This document shows, in pieces, positions 14,300 through 15,267 of a stretch of 15,267 bases of DNA. Position numbers and translations under genes: made by a program. The DNA is taken from contig CBFGTJ010000061.1 of assembly GCA_965651815.1 (NCBI GenBank), forward strand, positions 1-15,267, given 5' to 3'. This DNA comes from CBFGTJ01 sp965651815. GTDB lineage: Bacteria > Actinomycetota > Acidimicrobiia > Acidimicrobiales > Microtrichaceae. Numbering within the stretch: the stretch's first letter is position 1; every line of letters starts with the position of its first letter. A model generated the notes under the pieces. It did not search any database and was not told the origin of the DNA. It saw only the letters and a program-made list of their open reading frames with translations.

Positions 14300-15238
14300 A
14301 TGAGCGGCCCGGTGCGAGCGACCGACGTCTGGCGGGACCCGACCCACCCCGAGGCGGGACCCCCGCCGGGGCCTCCCCCGGAGCTGGCCGTGACCCCCAG
14401 CCGGACCGCGGACGTGGGCGGCATGCCGGTGCGGCGAGCGCTGCCCCAGCGGGGCCGCCGAACGGTCGGGGCGTGGTGCTTCGCCGACCACATGGGACCC
14501 CACGACGTGGGACCGGACGCCTCGGTGGACATCGGTCCGCACCCCCACTGCGGGCTCCACACCGTCACGTGGCTCACCGAGGGCCGGCTGCTGCACCGCG
14601 ACAGCCTGGGCTCGGAGCAGCCGATCCGCCCGGGGCAGCTCAACCTCATGACTGCGGGCCGCGGCGTGAGCCACTCGGAGGAGTCGCTGGACTGGTCGGG
14701 CAGGCTGCAGGGCATCCAGCTGTGGGTCGCGCAACCCGAGGCGACCCGACACGGTCCCGCGGCCTTCGAGCACCACGACACGCTCCCGCAGGTCGAGCTC
14801 GACGGGGCGACGGCCACCGTGCTGGTCGGCGCGTTCGGCGGGGTGCGGTCCCCGGCGAGGGCCGACACCGAGCTGGTCGGCGTGGACCTGGTGCTGCGCG
14901 GGCCGACCACCCATGCGCTGGATCCGTCGTTCGAGCACGCGCTGGTGGTGATCGAGGGCGCGGTGCAGGTGGGGGGCCAGGACCCGGTCGGACCGGGGCA
15001 CCTGGTGTACCTGGCGCCCGGCCACGACGAGCTGCCGCTGGCACCGATGGGCCCCACCCGGCTGCTGGTGCTCGGCGGGGTGCCGTTCGAGTCGCCGATC
15101 CTCATGTGGTGGAACTTCGTCGCCCGCACCCGCGAGGAGGTCGACGAGGCGACCCGCGAGTGGAACGCCGGCTCGGACCGGTTCGGCGACCCCGACTCGC
15201 CGCTGCCGCGGATCCCCGCACCCGCGACCCCCTGGTGA
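14300..15238 (+). CDS. Pirin-family bicupin protein
   Basis: A cytoplasmic bicupin of 312 residues, normal for the family. Metal ligands match pirin: His81 and His83 in HPHCGLHT, His125 and Glu127 in AGRGVSHSEES (119-129). The second cupin follows (about 215-285), and the C-terminus FVARTREEVDEATREWNAG is the usual pirin ending. Pirins bind iron; some act as quercetin dioxygenases, others bind transcription or metabolic partners, so the function here is open. ATG 14300 was chosen because GGGGGAG lies nine bases upstream and the N-terminus matches the family; the frame is open to TTG 14189, which would add 37 unlikely residues. The gene stands alone, divergent from the binding-protein gene. 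Confidence 0.92.
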   Translation: MSGPVRATDVWRDPTHPEAGPPPGPPPELAVTPSRTADVGGMPVRRALPQRGRRTVGAWCFADHMGPHDVGPDASVDIGPHPHCGLHTVTWLTEGRLLHRDSLGSEQPIRPGQLNLMTAGRGVSHSEESLDWSGRLQGIQLWVAQPEATRHGPAAFEHHDTLPQVELDGATATVLVGAFGGVRSPARADTELVGVDLVLRGPTTHALDPSFEHALVVIEGAVQVGGQDPVGPGHLVYLAPGHDELPLAPMGPTRLLVLGGVPFESPILMWWNFVARTREEVDEATREWNAGSDRFGDPDSPLPRIPAPATPW

Positions 15239-15267
15239 GCGCGCCCGGGTGGACGGCCCGTTCCGAG

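Overview
The window is very GC-rich (roughly 70% or more by eye), with strong GC preference at third codon positions, many GTG starts and lipoprotein linkers full of Thr/Ser/Gly/Asp after the lipobox (AACGDDD, AACGGDDDD, TTSTT-type runs). This looks like a high-GC actinobacterium. The lipoprotein style and the layout of the branched-chain amino acid transporter resemble Acidimicrobiia (Iamia/Ilumatobacter-like), but that placement is an inference from style, not from a marker gene. No RNA genes, insertion sequences, CRISPR arrays, phage genes or attachment sites were seen. No gap without a gene exceeds 170 bases.

Left part, minus strand (1-7413): a six-gene Mrp/Mnh multisubunit cation/proton antiporter operon reads leftward in the order mrpAB (fused), mrpC, mrpD, mrpE, mrpF, mrpG. 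It is followed by an overlapping DedA-family membrane protein gene. All five Mrp junctions are 4-base GTGA overlaps, so every subunit from C to G starts with GTG. A GC-rich hairpin just after the dedA stop probably ends the operon. A separate lipoprotein gene with a GerMN domain follows under a likely promoter of its own and runs off the left edge.

Middle, plus strand (7536-12693): a divergent short intergenic region leads to an extended SDR/NAD-epimerase gene and then livH-livM-livG-livF. These four encode two permeases and two ATPases of a HAAT (branched-chain amino acid type) ABC importer. LivH carries an unusual N-terminal membrane anchor, a low-complexity linker and an Ig-like or carboxypeptidase-regulatory-like domain before the permease. 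The SDR gene and livH each have a TANNNT -10 element ending 8 bases before the ATG, suggesting leaderless transcripts.

Right part (12694-15267): livF converges on a gene for a LivK-like lipoprotein substrate-binding protein, with two hairpin-forming inverted repeats between them. The binding protein is probably the receptor for LivHMGF but sits on the opposite strand. Divergent from it, beyond a gap holding a perfect 10-base dyad, is a pirin-family bicupin gene.

The two main systems are independent: cation/proton and pH homeostasis on the left (Mrp plus DedA), amino acid or amide uptake on the right. I see no convincing undescribed multi-gene system. The most unusual features are the extracytoplasmic domain fused to LivH and the GTGA-coupled mrp operon, which may include an overlapping 16-residue leader ORF.
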